Made by a program: the position numbers and the translations under genes. A stretch of 64,000 nucleotides of DNA from Pseudoselenomonas ruminantium (GTDB lineage Bacteria; Bacillota; Negativicutes; Selenomonadales; Selenomonadaceae), in assembly GCF_900142515.1 (NCBI RefSeq), contig NZ_FRBC01000003.1:62001-126000 (forward strand), in the 5' to 3' direction. The notes beneath the pieces were generated by a model. That model had not been told where the DNA came from. It worked only from the letters and a program-made list of their open reading frames with translations, and did no database searches. Position 1 is the stretch's first letter. Every line of letters begins with the position of its first letter. Below are positions 45,811 through 55,194 of this stretch, piece after piece.

Positions 45811-45903
45811 CCCCCTTTAGGGGGAGATGGTCACGGAGTGACCAGAGGGGGTAACTCTTAGGGGGTCAGCATAGTTGGCTTGACAAGAGCTACCCTCTTT
45901 TTT
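45811..45903 (+). terminator. Intergenic repeat/long hairpin after flp
   Basis: The gap holds three stems: CCCCC-TTTA-GGGGG (45811-45824), GGTCACGGAGTGACC (45829-45843) and an outer AGAGGG (45844-45849) with CCCTCT (45893-45898) followed by T6. It looks like an intergenic repeat that also works as a partial terminator. A CCCC-TAAAA-GGGG core recurs at 14.26 kb. Confidence 0.6.
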
Positions 45904-45931
45904 ACTCAGGCATGTCTTAGGAGGTGAGACG

Positions 45932-46363
45932 GTGGCGAGTCAGAAAGGGCAATCAGTAGTGGAATTTGCGTTGATCATCCCCTTGTTTCTCAGCTTGATC
46001 CTGGGCATGATATACGGCGGTTTTGCTTATGCGGATTATCTGCAATACAGTACGGCTGTCAGGGAAGCGGCCCGTGATATTTCCTTGCAGAAAGCGGATA
46101 AGCGGGCGGCCAGCGTAGAGAGACTTAATGGCAGCAATGGAAATGAGTATGCAGATCCCCTGACGAAACTTTATCATGCCGAGTTTTCGGCGGCAATCGA
46201 ATCCGGGGCGGATGGTGACTTCGTCAAGGTGACGGTGAATTTCATCCGGAATGACGATGTTTTGGGGACGATTATTCCCTTGCCGGAGACGTTGGAAACC
46301 TTGCAATGCACAATGCCGCTGGAAAAAGAAATTCCCGGAGAATCATCGTCAGGTTCATCATAA
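45932..46363 (+). CDS. tadE: TadE-like minor pilin
   Basis: The 143-residue protein has the TadE signature at its N-terminus: leader ending G6, then QSVVEFALIIPLFLSLILG with Glu at +5. A 110-residue soluble region and a Ser/Gly-rich tail follow. It is a pseudopilin of the Tad apparatus. GTG 45932 is preceded by AGGAGGTGAG. Confidence 0.88.
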   Translation: MASQKGQSVVEFALIIPLFLSLILGMIYGGFAYADYLQYSTAVREAARDISLQKADKRAASVERLNGSNGNEYADPLTKLYHAEFSAAIESGADGDFVKVTVNFIRNDDVLGTIIPLPETLETLQCTMPLEKEIPGESSSGSS

Positions 46364-46408
46364 ATAAAAATGCTGCTTAGGGGAAAATCTGTATAAGGTG
46401 GGGTTGAT

Positions 46409-47887
46409 ATGTCGCTGTTAAAGCGTTTGGGAAGAACGAAAGAAGATGCATTCAAAGAAGTTGGCAGCCAGCGGAAAACAGTACCTTCGGCAGCGCCCAA
46501 GCAGGAAGAAAGTCATACACAAACCTATTCCCGCTTGCTCGACAATAATGAAAATGTTCAGCCGCAGGCGGCGTCTGCCTTTGCCGGACGGCGTTCGGCA
46601 ATGGTGCAGATCGATCAGATACAGGAGCTTAGATTAGCGATCCACCGGCGGATTGTGGATGAAATGACGGTGGCAGAACAACAGCTGATCGCACAGGGGA
46701 AGGAAGCCAGAGAGCAGATCAAGAATCTGATTTCAGCCTATTTTGAACGGGAGATGGCCACCAATACTTATGGCTTATCCCGGGCAGAGCGTATGGTGCT
46801 GGTGGATGATATCTGCGATGAGCTTTTGGGGCTGGGGCCCTTGGAACCGCTGCTGAAAGACCCGACCATTACGGAAATCATGATCAACGGCCCCAAAGAT
46901 GTTTTTGTGGAACGCGAAGGCAAACTGCTGTTGTCAGATACCCGTTTTTATGATGAAGCGCATTTGATGAATATTATCGAGCGCATTCTGGCGCCTTTAG
47001 GACGCCGCGTGGATGAGTCTTCGCCCTTGGTGGATGCGCGTCTGTCCGATGGTTCTCGTGTCAATATCATCATCCCCCCCTTATCCCTGATTGGGCCGAC
47101 GGTGACCATCCGTAAATTTTCGCAACAGGCCTTGTCCGTGGAGAATCTGGTGGGCTTTGGCAGCATGAGCGAGCCGATGGCTGTCTTTTTGGAAGCTTGC
47201 GTCAAGGCACGGCTGAATATCTTGGTGGCCGGCGGTACTGGTTCCGGCAAAACCACGACCCTGAATATATTGTCTTCCTTCATTCCTGCCCGGGAGCGTA
47301 TTGTCACGATTGAGGATGCTGCTGAACTGAGGCTGCAGCAGCGCCATGTGGTGACGCTGGAATCGAGACCTGCCAATATTGAGGGAACCGGGGCGGTGAC
47401 CATTCGCGATTTGGTACGCAATGCCTTGCGTATGCGCCCTGACCGGATCATCGTCGGTGAAGTCCGTTCCGGGGAAGCACTGGACATGCTGCAGGCCATG
47501 AATACCGGTCATGATGGTTCCCTGACGACAGCGCACGCCAATAGTCCTCGTGATGTTTTGTCCCGTCTGGAAACCATGACCTTGATGGCGGGCATGGAAC
47601 TGCCGGTGCGGGCCGTCCGCAATCAGATTGCCTCGGCCATCAATATCATTATCCAACAGTCCCGTCTGCAGGATGGCAGCCGCAAAATCACCCATATTAC
47701 AGAGGTGCAGGGGATGGAGGGGGATACCATAATCCTGCAGGAACTCTTCCGTTATGTGCAGGATTATATCGATAATGAAGGCAAGTCGGTGGGCCATTTT
47801 GAAGCAACGGGCTTGCAGCCTGCTTGTATGGACAAATTCCGTATCCATGGTGTGGAATTGCCGAAAGATATCTTTAACAAAAATTAA
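46409..47887 (+). CDS. cpaF: Tad pilus assembly/retraction ATPase TadA/CpaF
   Basis: The 492-residue secretion ATPase has LGPLEPLLKDPTITEIMING, the Walker A VAGGTGSGKTTTLN, an Asp box (TIEDAAELRL), Walker B (RMRPDRIIVGEVRSGEALDM) and the His box (GHDGSLTTAHANS). It powers both extension and retraction in Tad pili. The first 90 residues are a variable linker. AAGGTGGGG precedes ATG 46409. Confidence 0.95.
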   Translation: MSLLKRLGRTKEDAFKEVGSQRKTVPSAAPKQEESHTQTYSRLLDNNENVQPQAASAFAGRRSAMVQIDQIQELRLAIHRRIVDEMTVAEQQLIAQGKEAREQIKNLISAYFEREMATNTYGLSRAERMVLVDDICDELLGLGPLEPLLKDPTITEIMINGPKDVFVEREGKLLLSDTRFYDEAHLMNIIERILAPLGRRVDESSPLVDARLSDGSRVNIIIPPLSLIGPTVTIRKFSQQALSVENLVGFGSMSEPMAVFLEACVKARLNILVAGGTGSGKTTTLNILSSFIPARERIVTIEDAAELRLQQRHVVTLESRPANIEGTGAVTIRDLVRNALRMRPDRIIVGEVRSGEALDMLQAMNTGHDGSLTTAHANSPRDVLSRLETMTLMAGMELPVRAVRNQIASAINIIIQQSRLQDGSRKITHITEVQGMEGDTIILQELFRYVQDYIDNEGKSVGHFEATGLQPACMDKFRIHGVELPKDIFNKN

Positions 47888-47899
47888 GGAGGGAGCAGG

Positions 47900-48877
47900 A
47901 TGATTTTTTTATTGGCGCTCGTAGTGACAGCGTTGTCTATGCTGCTGCTCTCACTTCTGGTATATACTGCCCGCAGGCCACAGATGCAGACGCAGCTGCA
48001 TTTGGAGCGGATGATCGCTGAGGCGGAAGCACAGCGGGCGGCGCATAAGAAACAAAAGCGCAAGGATGTATTCATGGATCCTAAGGATGATTCCCATTAC
48101 TTACGGGATAAATCCTTCCGTGAGCGTATCGTTCAGCCTATGGTGACGGCCATCGAGAATTGGCTCATGCATTTTGCTCCGCGGGAACTCAATGCCATGA
48201 TGGAGAATATGTTGCTGCATCTGGGGGTACAGGAGACCTGGAGTGTGCGGCGCTTAGCGGCTGGCTGGGTGTTAGCAGTGGCTTTGGGCGGCGTGCTGGC
48301 TATTTTGGGGATTTACTTTATGGGAACCTCTCACTTTACCCAGAAGATTGCCATTGTGGCGATTGGTCTGTTTTTAGGGGCCGCAGTACCCTTTGTCCTG
48401 TTACAATCTGCCATTCGTCGCCGGCAGGCGATATTGCGCAAACAATTGCCTGAATTTCTGGATTTTCTGTGTGTCAGCGTGCAGGCTGGCCTGTCTTTTG
48501 ATGGTGCCGTGGCTAAAATCGTGTACCGCATGAAGGGGCCGCTGACAGATGAGTTCAAGCGGATGCTCAGGGATATGAGCCTGGGGATGAATCGCCAGCG
48601 GACGCTGACCCAATTGGCCCGACGCTGTGATTTGGAGGAAATGTACCTGTTTACAGCGTCCGTCATTCAGGCTGAACATTTAGGGACAAGCATGTCCCGC
48701 ACGTTAAAACAGCAGGCCGACAATATAAGAGATCGTCATCGGCAGACGGTACGTGCTGCTGCCCTGAAGGCGCCCGTCAAGATTCTCTTCCCCATGATTC
48801 TGTTTATTTTTCCTTCGATTTTTGTGATTGTTGTCCTTCCTTCCGCTCTGACGTTGTTAAAAGCTCTGGGGAAGTGA
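47900..48877 (+). CDS. tadC: Tad pilus inner-membrane platform protein TadC
   Basis: The 325-residue protein begins with a membrane helix. A charged cytosolic region, two helices (about 115-170), a type II secretion F domain (LPEFLDFLCVSVQAGLSFDGA, FTASVIQAEHLGTSMSRTL) and a C-terminal helix follow. It is the TadC partner of TadB. AAGGAGGGAG precedes ATG 47900. The spacing to cpaF is 12 bp. Confidence 0.9.
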   Translation: MIFLLALVVTALSMLLLSLLVYTARRPQMQTQLHLERMIAEAEAQRAAHKKQKRKDVFMDPKDDSHYLRDKSFRERIVQPMVTAIENWLMHFAPRELNAMMENMLLHLGVQETWSVRRLAAGWVLAVALGGVLAILGIYFMGTSHFTQKIAIVAIGLFLGAAVPFVLLQSAIRRRQAILRKQLPEFLDFLCVSVQAGLSFDGAVAKIVYRMKGPLTDEFKRMLRDMSLGMNRQRTLTQLARRCDLEEMYLFTASVIQAEHLGTSMSRTLKQQADNIRDRHRQTVRAAALKAPVKILFPMILFIFPSIFVIVVLPSALTLLKALGK

Positions 48878-48902
48878 TAGCAGGAAGAAGGGAGCAGGTA
48901 GT

Positions 48903-49706
48903 ATGGGACCGTTCAGAAAAAAACTGCAGACAAGCCTGCAAAATGAGACCGGTCAGGTATTGACCGAGTTTGCCTTGGTGGTTGTCTTCATATTGGGGAT
49001 TGTTGGCATTATCTACAATTCCGGCCTTGATCTGCATTCACAGACTTTATATGAAAAAGTGGTGTCATATTTGCAAGGCACACCCACTTATAGTCAGGCT
49101 GTATCGACTTATGGCACGATCTCCAATGAAGAACTCCGGAAAATTGACAACAATGAGCGTATCGTTATGGATCAGACGGCTTTGGAGAATCTGGCCAGAG
49201 CTTTTTTGGGCAAGAATAAGGAAACCATCAGGTCTATGCTGGATAATACGGGAACGAATATTGACAGCGGTTTTGCGGCTTATAATCCGAACAAGGGGTT
49301 GAGTCAGTGCATGCTGCTGTTTGACTATTACATCAAGAATACCGGGGATGGGGAGAATGCCCAGGTGAAAACAAAGTTCGATAATGCTAAGGCACATCCC
49401 CAGGATATTATCAATTGGATGCAGGGAAATTATACCGAGCAGAATACGAATGATAAGAGTATGACCTCGAATTCCCGTTATTTTTTCTCGGATGACCTGA
49501 TTGACCCCTCCGGGGTCTTACACGATGAGGAGCATGAAGCTGGTGAGTATGCGGTCAGCGTCCGTTGTGCGTTTACTTGGGATAGCAATCAAAATGCCAC
49601 CAGTGTCCGGATCTGGGCTACCCGCAACAAAAAGAAAAATAATACGAATCCAGTAGAATGGCTCCGCTATGAAGCGGATGGTATGTTTGATATCATCGTA
49701 CAATGA
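48903..49706 (+). CDS. Large pseudopilin-like protein of the Tad operon
   Basis: The 267-residue protein has a class III prepilin signal (leader ending G17, then QVLTEFALVVVFILGIVGI with Glu at +5) and a long soluble domain of about 220 residues that I do not recognise. It is probably a minor pilin or adhesin-like component processed by the same peptidase. Its stop overlaps the region before the next gene. Confidence 0.75.
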   Translation: MGPFRKKLQTSLQNETGQVLTEFALVVVFILGIVGIIYNSGLDLHSQTLYEKVVSYLQGTPTYSQAVSTYGTISNEELRKIDNNERIVMDQTALENLARAFLGKNKETIRSMLDNTGTNIDSGFAAYNPNKGLSQCMLLFDYYIKNTGDGENAQVKTKFDNAKAHPQDIINWMQGNYTEQNTNDKSMTSNSRYFFSDDLIDPSGVLHDEEHEAGEYAVSVRCAFTWDSNQNATSVRIWATRNKKKNNTNPVEWLRYEADGMFDIIVQ

Positions 49707-49720
49707 TAGGGGGAGAAGAC

Positions 49721-51364
49721 ATGAGGGCGAAACGGCAGCAGGAAAAGGGGACAGTATTGGTCTTTGTCGCTCTCATGCTGCCCCTGTTGGTGTTTTTTTC
49801 AGGAATCGCCATTGATTTCGGCCGGGCTTATATGCATAAATCCTCGCTGCAGAGCGAGGCTGATGCGGCAGCTCTGGCCGGAGTGGCAAAGGTGGGAAAT
49901 GGACGTGCCCGGCTGGTAAAGGTGGAAGATATCCCTGCCAGCAGCAGTTCACTGTATTCAGCGGTGAAGGCTGAGGCTGACAGGGCGGCGAATGTAATTC
50001 TTGCCAAGGGCAGTGGTGGGGCAGATGGTCTCCTGACCGATTTGCGTATTGTCATATTGGATAAAGAAGATCCCAGACTGGCAGGCAGGGTGCAGAATTA
50101 TTATTATGAGGTGGAGCTATCGGAGGCTATCGATTTTACCTTTGCCAAGCTGTTTTTGCCAGCGTCTTTCCTGCCAAAAGACTGGAAGGTCAATGTGCAG
50201 GCCTGGGCTATGGCAAAGGCTAAGGGGTCTGCGGACCTGAGCGGCAAAAGCCTGCTGGACCAGATGAAAGATGTTGCAGATCTGGAGACCGTCGCCAGTT
50301 TTCAGGCTTTGCAGAAGGAGAACCCCGGCAAGAGCTACGATTATATCAAGTCCATCAGTTTCACCAATAAGGGTGTTTCCTATTTTGCGGATGGATCGCG
50401 TCAGGAGATCTTCACGTTGAATGGGGATGATTCCTTGACAAATGGCATGAAGCATCTGCTGATCAATTTTAAGCCGGATATCATAAGCAGTACGAAATTG
50501 GAAGATAATTGGGATCTGGATACTTTAGCGGGCTGGGGGGACACGGCTGTAAAAAATTATTTCAACAATCATAAGATGAAGTTCACCAACTGGCAGATTT
50601 ACGATAATGATGGCAATTTAGTGTCGTTAAGTGAGGGTGGTGTCAAAAATTGGCAGGATTTTTTCAACCTGCTGAAAAACACCTTTGGAGAAGCCGGTGC
50701 CCAGCAGCTCGTCCGGCAGAGGATTGAATCGGTCATCAATGTGGATCAGGCTTATGAGGTGCGTGATGTGGCCCATTTACCCCAGACGGATATCTCTTAT
50801 GATGTAAATGGTGACCGCAATCTGCAGGACCCGCTGTTTATTCGCATTGAAAGTGAAGAATATAACCAGCAATCGGGCAGCAATTTTGTGACCAACTCCA
50901 TTCGGGATATTACCATCAATATCAGGGCTGATAATACGGTACAGGATGGGTCCGGAAACTATATCTATCGACCGATGCTGTTCTTTTATGATGGTCCTGT
51001 GGACCAGGATGGCGATCGTGGGAAAGGCCGGAAGTCCCGGACGGTGGTGCTGAATCTGGAAGAGGATTTCCGTGGTATCATCTATGCCCCCAATAGCCCT
51101 GTCTGTATTCAAATCAACGGCGCTGATATTAAGTTTACAGGCATTATCATTGCGGCGCGGCTGGTAGATGCTGATGGCAATGAAATCAGCATGCCGTCCC
51201 ATCAGGATGAAAGCACGGATGCCATCTTACAGGCATTCTATCATGATCAGCTGGGTTTGCGTGATGCCCAATTCGATACTTTTGGGGTGGCAGGGCTGAC
51301 CATCTATGAAAATCCCCTTAAAGATATTGCTTATCTGACTGAACGGGCAGCAGAAACCAAATAG
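49721..51364 (+). CDS. TadG-like pilus assembly protein
   Basis: The 547-residue protein starts with a TadE/TadG-like N-terminal segment (KGTVLVFVALMLPLLVFFSG, then AIDFGRAYMHKSSLQSEADAAALAGV), which matches the Tad-N domain found in TadG. It has no Glu at +5, so it may not be a cleaved pilin. The remaining 450 residues form an extracytoplasmic domain that lacks an obvious von Willebrand MIDAS motif. GGGGGAG lies 5 bp before ATG 49721. It is the last gene of the operon. Confidence 0.78.
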   Translation: MRAKRQQEKGTVLVFVALMLPLLVFFSGIAIDFGRAYMHKSSLQSEADAAALAGVAKVGNGRARLVKVEDIPASSSSLYSAVKAEADRAANVILAKGSGGADGLLTDLRIVILDKEDPRLAGRVQNYYYEVELSEAIDFTFAKLFLPASFLPKDWKVNVQAWAMAKAKGSADLSGKSLLDQMKDVADLETVASFQALQKENPGKSYDYIKSISFTNKGVSYFADGSRQEIFTLNGDDSLTNGMKHLLINFKPDIISSTKLEDNWDLDTLAGWGDTAVKNYFNNHKMKFTNWQIYDNDGNLVSLSEGGVKNWQDFFNLLKNTFGEAGAQQLVRQRIESVINVDQAYEVRDVAHLPQTDISYDVNGDRNLQDPLFIRIESEEYNQQSGSNFVTNSIRDITINIRADNTVQDGSGNYIYRPMLFFYDGPVDQDGDRGKGRKSRTVVLNLEEDFRGIIYAPNSPVCIQINGADIKFTGIIIAARLVDADGNEISMPSHQDESTDAILQAFYHDQLGLRDAQFDTFGVAGLTIYENPLKDIAYLTERAAETK

Positions 51365-51377
51365 GAATAGCGCATTT

Positions 51378-51406
51378 TTGCTTTTTGGGCTAAATAATGA
51401 TATAAT
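51378..51406 (+). promoter_or_regulatory. Promoter of gyrA
   Basis: TTGCTT (51378-51383) and TATAAT (51401-51406) are separated by 17 bp, about 70 bp before the GTG start. This shows gyrA is not dependent on the pilus operon promoter. Confidence 0.75.
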
Positions 51407-51476
51407 TGTAGGATGGTAATTTTGTCAATCGATATATATTTTTTAGATAATGAAAGCAAGATTTTGAGGTGAGATT

Positions 51477-53906
51477 GTGGAGTTTGAACAGGGAAAAATA
51501 GTCCCCGTCAATTTGGAACACGAGATGAAGAATTGCTACATCGACTATGCGATGAGCGTTATCGTAGCTCGTGCCCTGCCAGATGTGCGGGACGGCTTGA
51601 AGCCGGTACACCGCCGTATTCTCTACGCCATGCAGGAATCGGGCATGGGCTCTGGGAAGCCCTATAAGAAATCCGCTCGTATCGTCGGTGAAGTTTTGGG
51701 TAAATATCACCCGCATGGTGATACTTCGGTTTATGATGCCATCGTACGTATGGCGCAGGATTTCTCCATGCGCTACATGCTGGCTGACGGCCACGGCAAT
51801 TTCGGTTCTGTAGACGGTGACCCCGCCGCTGCTATGCGTTATACGGAAGTCCGCATGTCCAAGATTTCCGAGATGATGTTGCAGGACATTGACAAGGAAA
51901 CGGTTGATTTCGTACCGAACTATGATGAATCCTTGAAGGAGCCGTCTGTGTTGCCGGCGAAGTTCCCGCAGCTTCTGGTCAATGGTACCTCCGGTATCGC
52001 GGTTGGTATGGCTACCAATATCCCGCCGCATAATATGCGGGAGGTCATTGACGGTACGTTGATGCTTATCGATAATCCGGAGACCACCATCGAGGAACTC
52101 ATGACGGTCATTAAGGGACCGGACTTCCCGACGGCTGGCCTTATCCTGGGCAAAGAAGGCATCAAGCAGGCCTATACGACGGGCCGCGGCATCGTGAAAA
52201 TGCGTGCCAATGCTCATATCGAGACCATGAGCAACGGCAAGCCGCGTATCGTGGTTACGGAACTTCCGTATCAGGTCAACAAGGCACGTCTGATTGAAAA
52301 GATTGCTCAGCTCGTCCGTGACAAGCAGATTGAGGGCATTACCGACCTGCGCGATGAATCGGACCGCAATGGCATGCATATCGTCATCGATCTGCGCCGC
52401 GATGCCAATGCCAATGTCATCCTGAACCAGCTCTTCAAGCACACGCAGCTGCAGGACAGCTTCGGTGTCATCATGCTGGCACTCGTGGACGGCAAGCCGC
52501 AGGTACTCAACCTCAAGCAGGTGCTCCATTACTACATCAAGCATCAGGAAGAGGTCATCACCCGCCGTACTCAGTACGAATTGAAAAAGGCCGAAGCACG
52601 CGCACATATCCTGGAAGGTTTGACCATCGCCCTCGACCATCTCGATGCGGTGATCACGACCATCCGTGAGAGCCGTACGGCAGACATCGCCAAGGAAGCT
52701 CTGATGACGGGCTTCAAGCTCTCCGATAAGCAGGCACAGGCAATCCTTGACCTCCGTCTGCAGCGCCTGACCGGTCTGGAACGGGAAAAGATTGAGGAAG
52801 AATATCAAGAAACCTTGAAAGCAATCGAAAACTTCAAGGCCATCCTCGCTGATGAACAGAAAATCCTGGGCATCATCAAGGAAGAGCTCACGGCTGTCAA
52901 GGACAAGTTCGGTGATGACCGCCGCACGAAGCTCACCATCGATACATCTGAAATCGATGTGGAAGATCTGATTGCGGAAGAAGATGTGGTGATTACCCTC
53001 ACCCATAATAACTATATCAAGCGGATGCCGCTGGATACTTATCGCCGCCAGAACCGTGGTGGCAAGGGCATCAAGGGCATGGGCACGAAGGAAACGGATT
53101 TCGTGGAAAATCTGCTGATCACCACGACGCATCATACCATCCTGTTCTTCACGACCCGCGGCCGCGTATACAGCCTCAAGGCTTACGAGATTGCTGAATC
53201 CAGCCGCACCGCCAAAGGCACGGCTATCATCAATCTCCTGCAGCTGGATCAGGGCGAGAAGATTACGGCAGTCATTCAGGTCAAGGGCTTTGAACCGGAT
53301 CGTTATCTCTTCATGGCTACCCGCAAGGGTATCGTCAAGAAGACGTCCTTGTCTGAGTTCAGCAATCTGCGCCGCAACGGTCTAAATGCCATCAATCTTG
53401 ATGATGATGACGAGCTCATGGGCGTCAAGTTCACGGATGGCGAAAGCTATCTGATGCTGGGCACGAAGCTCGGCAAGGCCATTGCCTTCTCCGAGGATGA
53501 TGTGCGTGCCATGGGCAGAACGGCCCGCGGTGTCAAGGGCATCACTCTGTCCATGGGCGATGAAGTTGTGGGCATGGATATCCTCGTGCGCAATTCCGAA
53601 GTCCTCACGGTCACGGAATGCGGCTACGGCAAGCGCACGAGCACGGATGAATACCGGGCTCAGACCCGTGGCGGCAAAGGCCTCATCAACATGAAGGTCA
53701 CGGAAAAGACTGGCTATGTAGTAGGCATCAAGGTTGTCCGCCCTGAACACGAACTCATGCTCATCACTACGGACGGCATTGTGATCCGCACCAACGTGTC
53801 CGATATCTCCGTCATCAGCCGCAATACGCAGGGCGTCAAGCTCATGACTACGGCAGAAAATGACAAAGTGGCATCCATGGCGACGCTGGAGCAGAAGGAC
53901 GACTAA
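51477..53906 (+). CDS. gyrA: DNA gyrase subunit A
   Basis: The 809-residue protein has the breakage-reunion domain with catalytic Tyr122 in [10 protein letters not shown] and the quinolone region [17 protein letters not shown]. There the residue at E. coli position 83 is Thr, position 84 Ser and position 87 Asp. The C-terminal pinwheel carries the GyrA box QRRGGKG-type motif as [17 protein letters not shown] 51477 has GAGGTGA upstream. In most Firmicutes gyrA follows gyrB directly; here the pilus operon and other genes lie between. Confidence 0.97.
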   Translation: MEFEQGKIVPVNLEHEMKNCYIDYAMSVIVARALPDVRDGLKPVHRRILYAMQESGMGSGKPYKKSARIVGEVLGKYHPHGDTSVYDAIVRMAQDFSMRYMLADGHGNFGSVDGDPAAAMRYTEVRMSKISEMMLQDIDKETVDFVPNYDESLKEPSVLPAKFPQLLVNGTSGIAVGMATNIPPHNMREVIDGTLMLIDNPETTIEELMTVIKGPDFPTAGLILGKEGIKQAYTTGRGIVKMRANAHIETMSNGKPRIVVTELPYQVNKARLIEKIAQLVRDKQIEGITDLRDESDRNGMHIVIDLRRDANANVILNQLFKHTQLQDSFGVIMLALVDGKPQVLNLKQVLHYYIKHQEEVITRRTQYELKKAEARAHILEGLTIALDHLDAVITTIRESRTADIAKEALMTGFKLSDKQAQAILDLRLQRLTGLEREKIEEEYQETLKAIENFKAILADEQKILGIIKEELTAVKDKFGDDRRTKLTIDTSEIDVEDLIAEEDVVITLTHNNYIKRMPLDTYRRQNRGGKGIKGMGTKETDFVENLLITTTHHTILFFTTRGRVYSLKAYEIAESSRTAKGTAIINLLQLDQGEKITAVIQVKGFEPDRYLFMATRKGIVKKTSLSEFSNLRRNGLNAINLDDDDELMGVKFTDGESYLMLGTKLGKAIAFSEDDVRAMGRTARGVKGITLSMGDEVVGMDILVRNSEVLTVTECGYGKRTSTDEYRAQTRGGKGLINMKVTEKTGYVVGIKVVRPEHELMLITTDGIVIRTNVSDISVISRNTQGVKLMTTAENDKVASMATLEQKDD

Positions 53907-53908
53907 GG

Positions 53909-54286
53909 ATGAAGCCTATAGCTCATTTTAGTAAATCAGTTATAGATGCTTTGGGGTTAGATGTTGCAGAAAATACTCCTATATTTATAGGAGAGAGTAA
54001 TATCAAGCATATGAAACAAAGTCATCCTGGTGATTATGACAAATATGGAGAATTTAAGGAAGATATTCTAAAAAATCCTGATTATGTTGGTCGAAATCCC
54101 AAAGATGATTCTATAGAGTTTGTGCGTGAGTACAGGATCGATAATGATGATTTTGTAAAGGTTGCCGTACGCATATCATTAAAAGGGCGATATTATGCAC
54201 GCTCATTATATGTGTTAAATGCAAATCGCGTAAGAAACTTTATAAAGAAGGGCACCTTAAAGGATTTGACAAAATCTGCAAAGTGA
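53909..54286 (+). CDS. Putative BECR-fold (PBECR-type) nuclease domain protein
   Basis: The 125-residue protein begins 2 bp after the gyrA stop codon. SNIKHMKQSHPGDYDKYGEF, NPDYVGRNPKDDSIEFVREY and a C-terminal RSLYVLNANRVRNFIKKG stretch resemble the PBECR (phage Barnase-EndoU-ColicinE5/D-RelE-like) nuclease domains. The conserved His and the acidic/aromatic residues are compatible with an RNase. It is much more AT-rich than gyrA and its neighbours, suggesting recent acquisition. No protein antitoxin or immunity gene adjoins it. A structured RNA-like element follows. Function is inference. Confidence 0.55.
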   Translation: MKPIAHFSKSVIDALGLDVAENTPIFIGESNIKHMKQSHPGDYDKYGEFKEDILKNPDYVGRNPKDDSIEFVREYRIDNDDFVKVAVRISLKGRYYARSLYVLNANRVRNFIKKGTLKDLTKSAK

Positions 54287-54305
54287 ATTAGAATTTAAGT
54301 AATAA

Positions 54306-54390
54306 GAGAAGCAGAGGACGGAACGGGCAGCCGTCGCCGGAAGGGGATACCCTGATTAGGAGATGCGGGATTGTCACCCCGCCTATTCTC
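54306..54390 (+). ncRNA. Candidate structured RNA of unknown class
   Basis: A closing stem GAGAA/TTCTC (54306-54310 with 54386-54390) encloses three hairpins: GACGG/CCGTC (54317-54335), AGGG-GATA-CCCT (54342-54353) and GCGGG/CCCGC (54365-54382). The sequence is GC-rich between AT-rich flanks and ends 7 bp before an intrinsic terminator. It does not fit tRNA geometry, nor any riboswitch motif I can recall. It may be a small RNA or the 3' end of the preceding mRNA. Confidence 0.45.
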
Positions 54391-54397
54391 GAATTGG

Positions 54398-54426
54398 AAA
54401 GAGGAATCATTATGATTCCTCTTTTT
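54398..54426 (+). terminator. Intrinsic terminator after the structured element
   Basis: AAAGAGGAAT (54398-54407) pairs with ATTCCTCTTT (54415-54424), followed by T-rich sequence. Confidence 0.85.
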
Positions 54427-54541
54427 GCTATAAAATTTTAGTCGATCAAATGTCGCGAGGCCTTCTATGTGGCATTGAAGGGAAAAATATAATAATATGT
54501 GGATAGCCAATGGCGATGAGGGAATCTGTCGTCATTTTTTC

Positions 54542-54570
54542 TTGAATATATTCATTGAGAGTGGTAAAAT
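54542..54570 (+). promoter_or_regulatory. Promoter of the nitroreductase gene
   Basis: TTGAAT (54542-54547) and TAAAAT (54565-54570) have a 17-bp spacer and lie 38 bp before the ATG. Confidence 0.65.
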
Positions 54571-54607
54571 TTAATTGTAGTATTGCAAATTTACAGGAGG
54601 GATATGT

Positions 54608-55123
54608 ATGGATTTCATGAAACTGGCCCAGGAGCGTTTTTCCGTCCGCAAGTTTACGGATCAGCCGGTGGAGCAGGAAAAGCTGGATGTTATTCTCGAA
54701 GCTGGCCGCTTGGCGCCTACGGCCTGCAACAAACAGCCCCAGAAGGTCTATGTGCTCCAGAGTGAGGAAGCACTGGCGAAAATCAATGGCCTTTGCAAGT
54801 GTATTTTCGGTGCGAAGACTGTGCTTATGATTACCTGTGATAAGAATCTGGAATGGCAGAATCCTTTGGAAGCCGGCGTCTATGCAGGTGTTCAGGATAT
54901 CAGCATAGCCGCCACCCATATGATGCTGGCGGCCTGGGAACTGGGAATCGGCTCCTGCTGGGTCAATTATTTCGCCCCCTCGGAAATCGCCAAGGCATTC
55001 GAGCTGCCTGACAATGAGCAGCTGGTCCTGCTTATGCCTCTGGGCTATGCGGCAGAGGATGCTAAACCTGCGCCGCTCCATGAAGCCTCCCGTGACCTCA
55101 AGGAAATGGTGCAGTATCTCTAA
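54608..55123 (+). CDS. Nitroreductase family FMN protein
   Basis: The 171-residue flavoprotein has the FMN-phosphate motif RFSVRKFTDQPV near the start, APTACNKQPQ and the LAAWELGIGSCWV helix of small nitroreductases. It likely uses NAD(P)H to reduce nitro or quinone compounds; the physiological substrate is unknown. AGGAGGG lies upstream of ATG 54608. It has its own promoter and terminator. Confidence 0.88.
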   Translation: MDFMKLAQERFSVRKFTDQPVEQEKLDVILEAGRLAPTACNKQPQKVYVLQSEEALAKINGLCKCIFGAKTVLMITCDKNLEWQNPLEAGVYAGVQDISIAATHMMLAAWELGIGSCWVNYFAPSEIAKAFELPDNEQLVLLMPLGYAAEDAKPAPLHEASRDLKEMVQYL

Positions 55124-55134
55124 ATAAAATCTAA

Positions 55135-55183
55135 AAAAAGTCCGTTGAAATCAGTCAATGCTGCTGATTCCAACGGACTTTTT
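55135..55183. terminator. Bidirectional terminator
   Basis: AAAAAGTCCGTTG pairs with CAACGGACTTTTT across an inner AATCAG/CTGATT stem, between convergent genes. Confidence 0.93.
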
Positions 55184-55194
55184 GGTAGGGCAAT

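Noticed and set aside
51390-53135. A 581-codon minus-strand open frame opposite gyrA
   Set aside because: Antisense shadow of gyrA.
54306-54390. A tRNA reading of the structured element (GTC in the third loop)
   Set aside because: Arm lengths, loop sizes and the missing T-loop sequence do not fit any tRNA.
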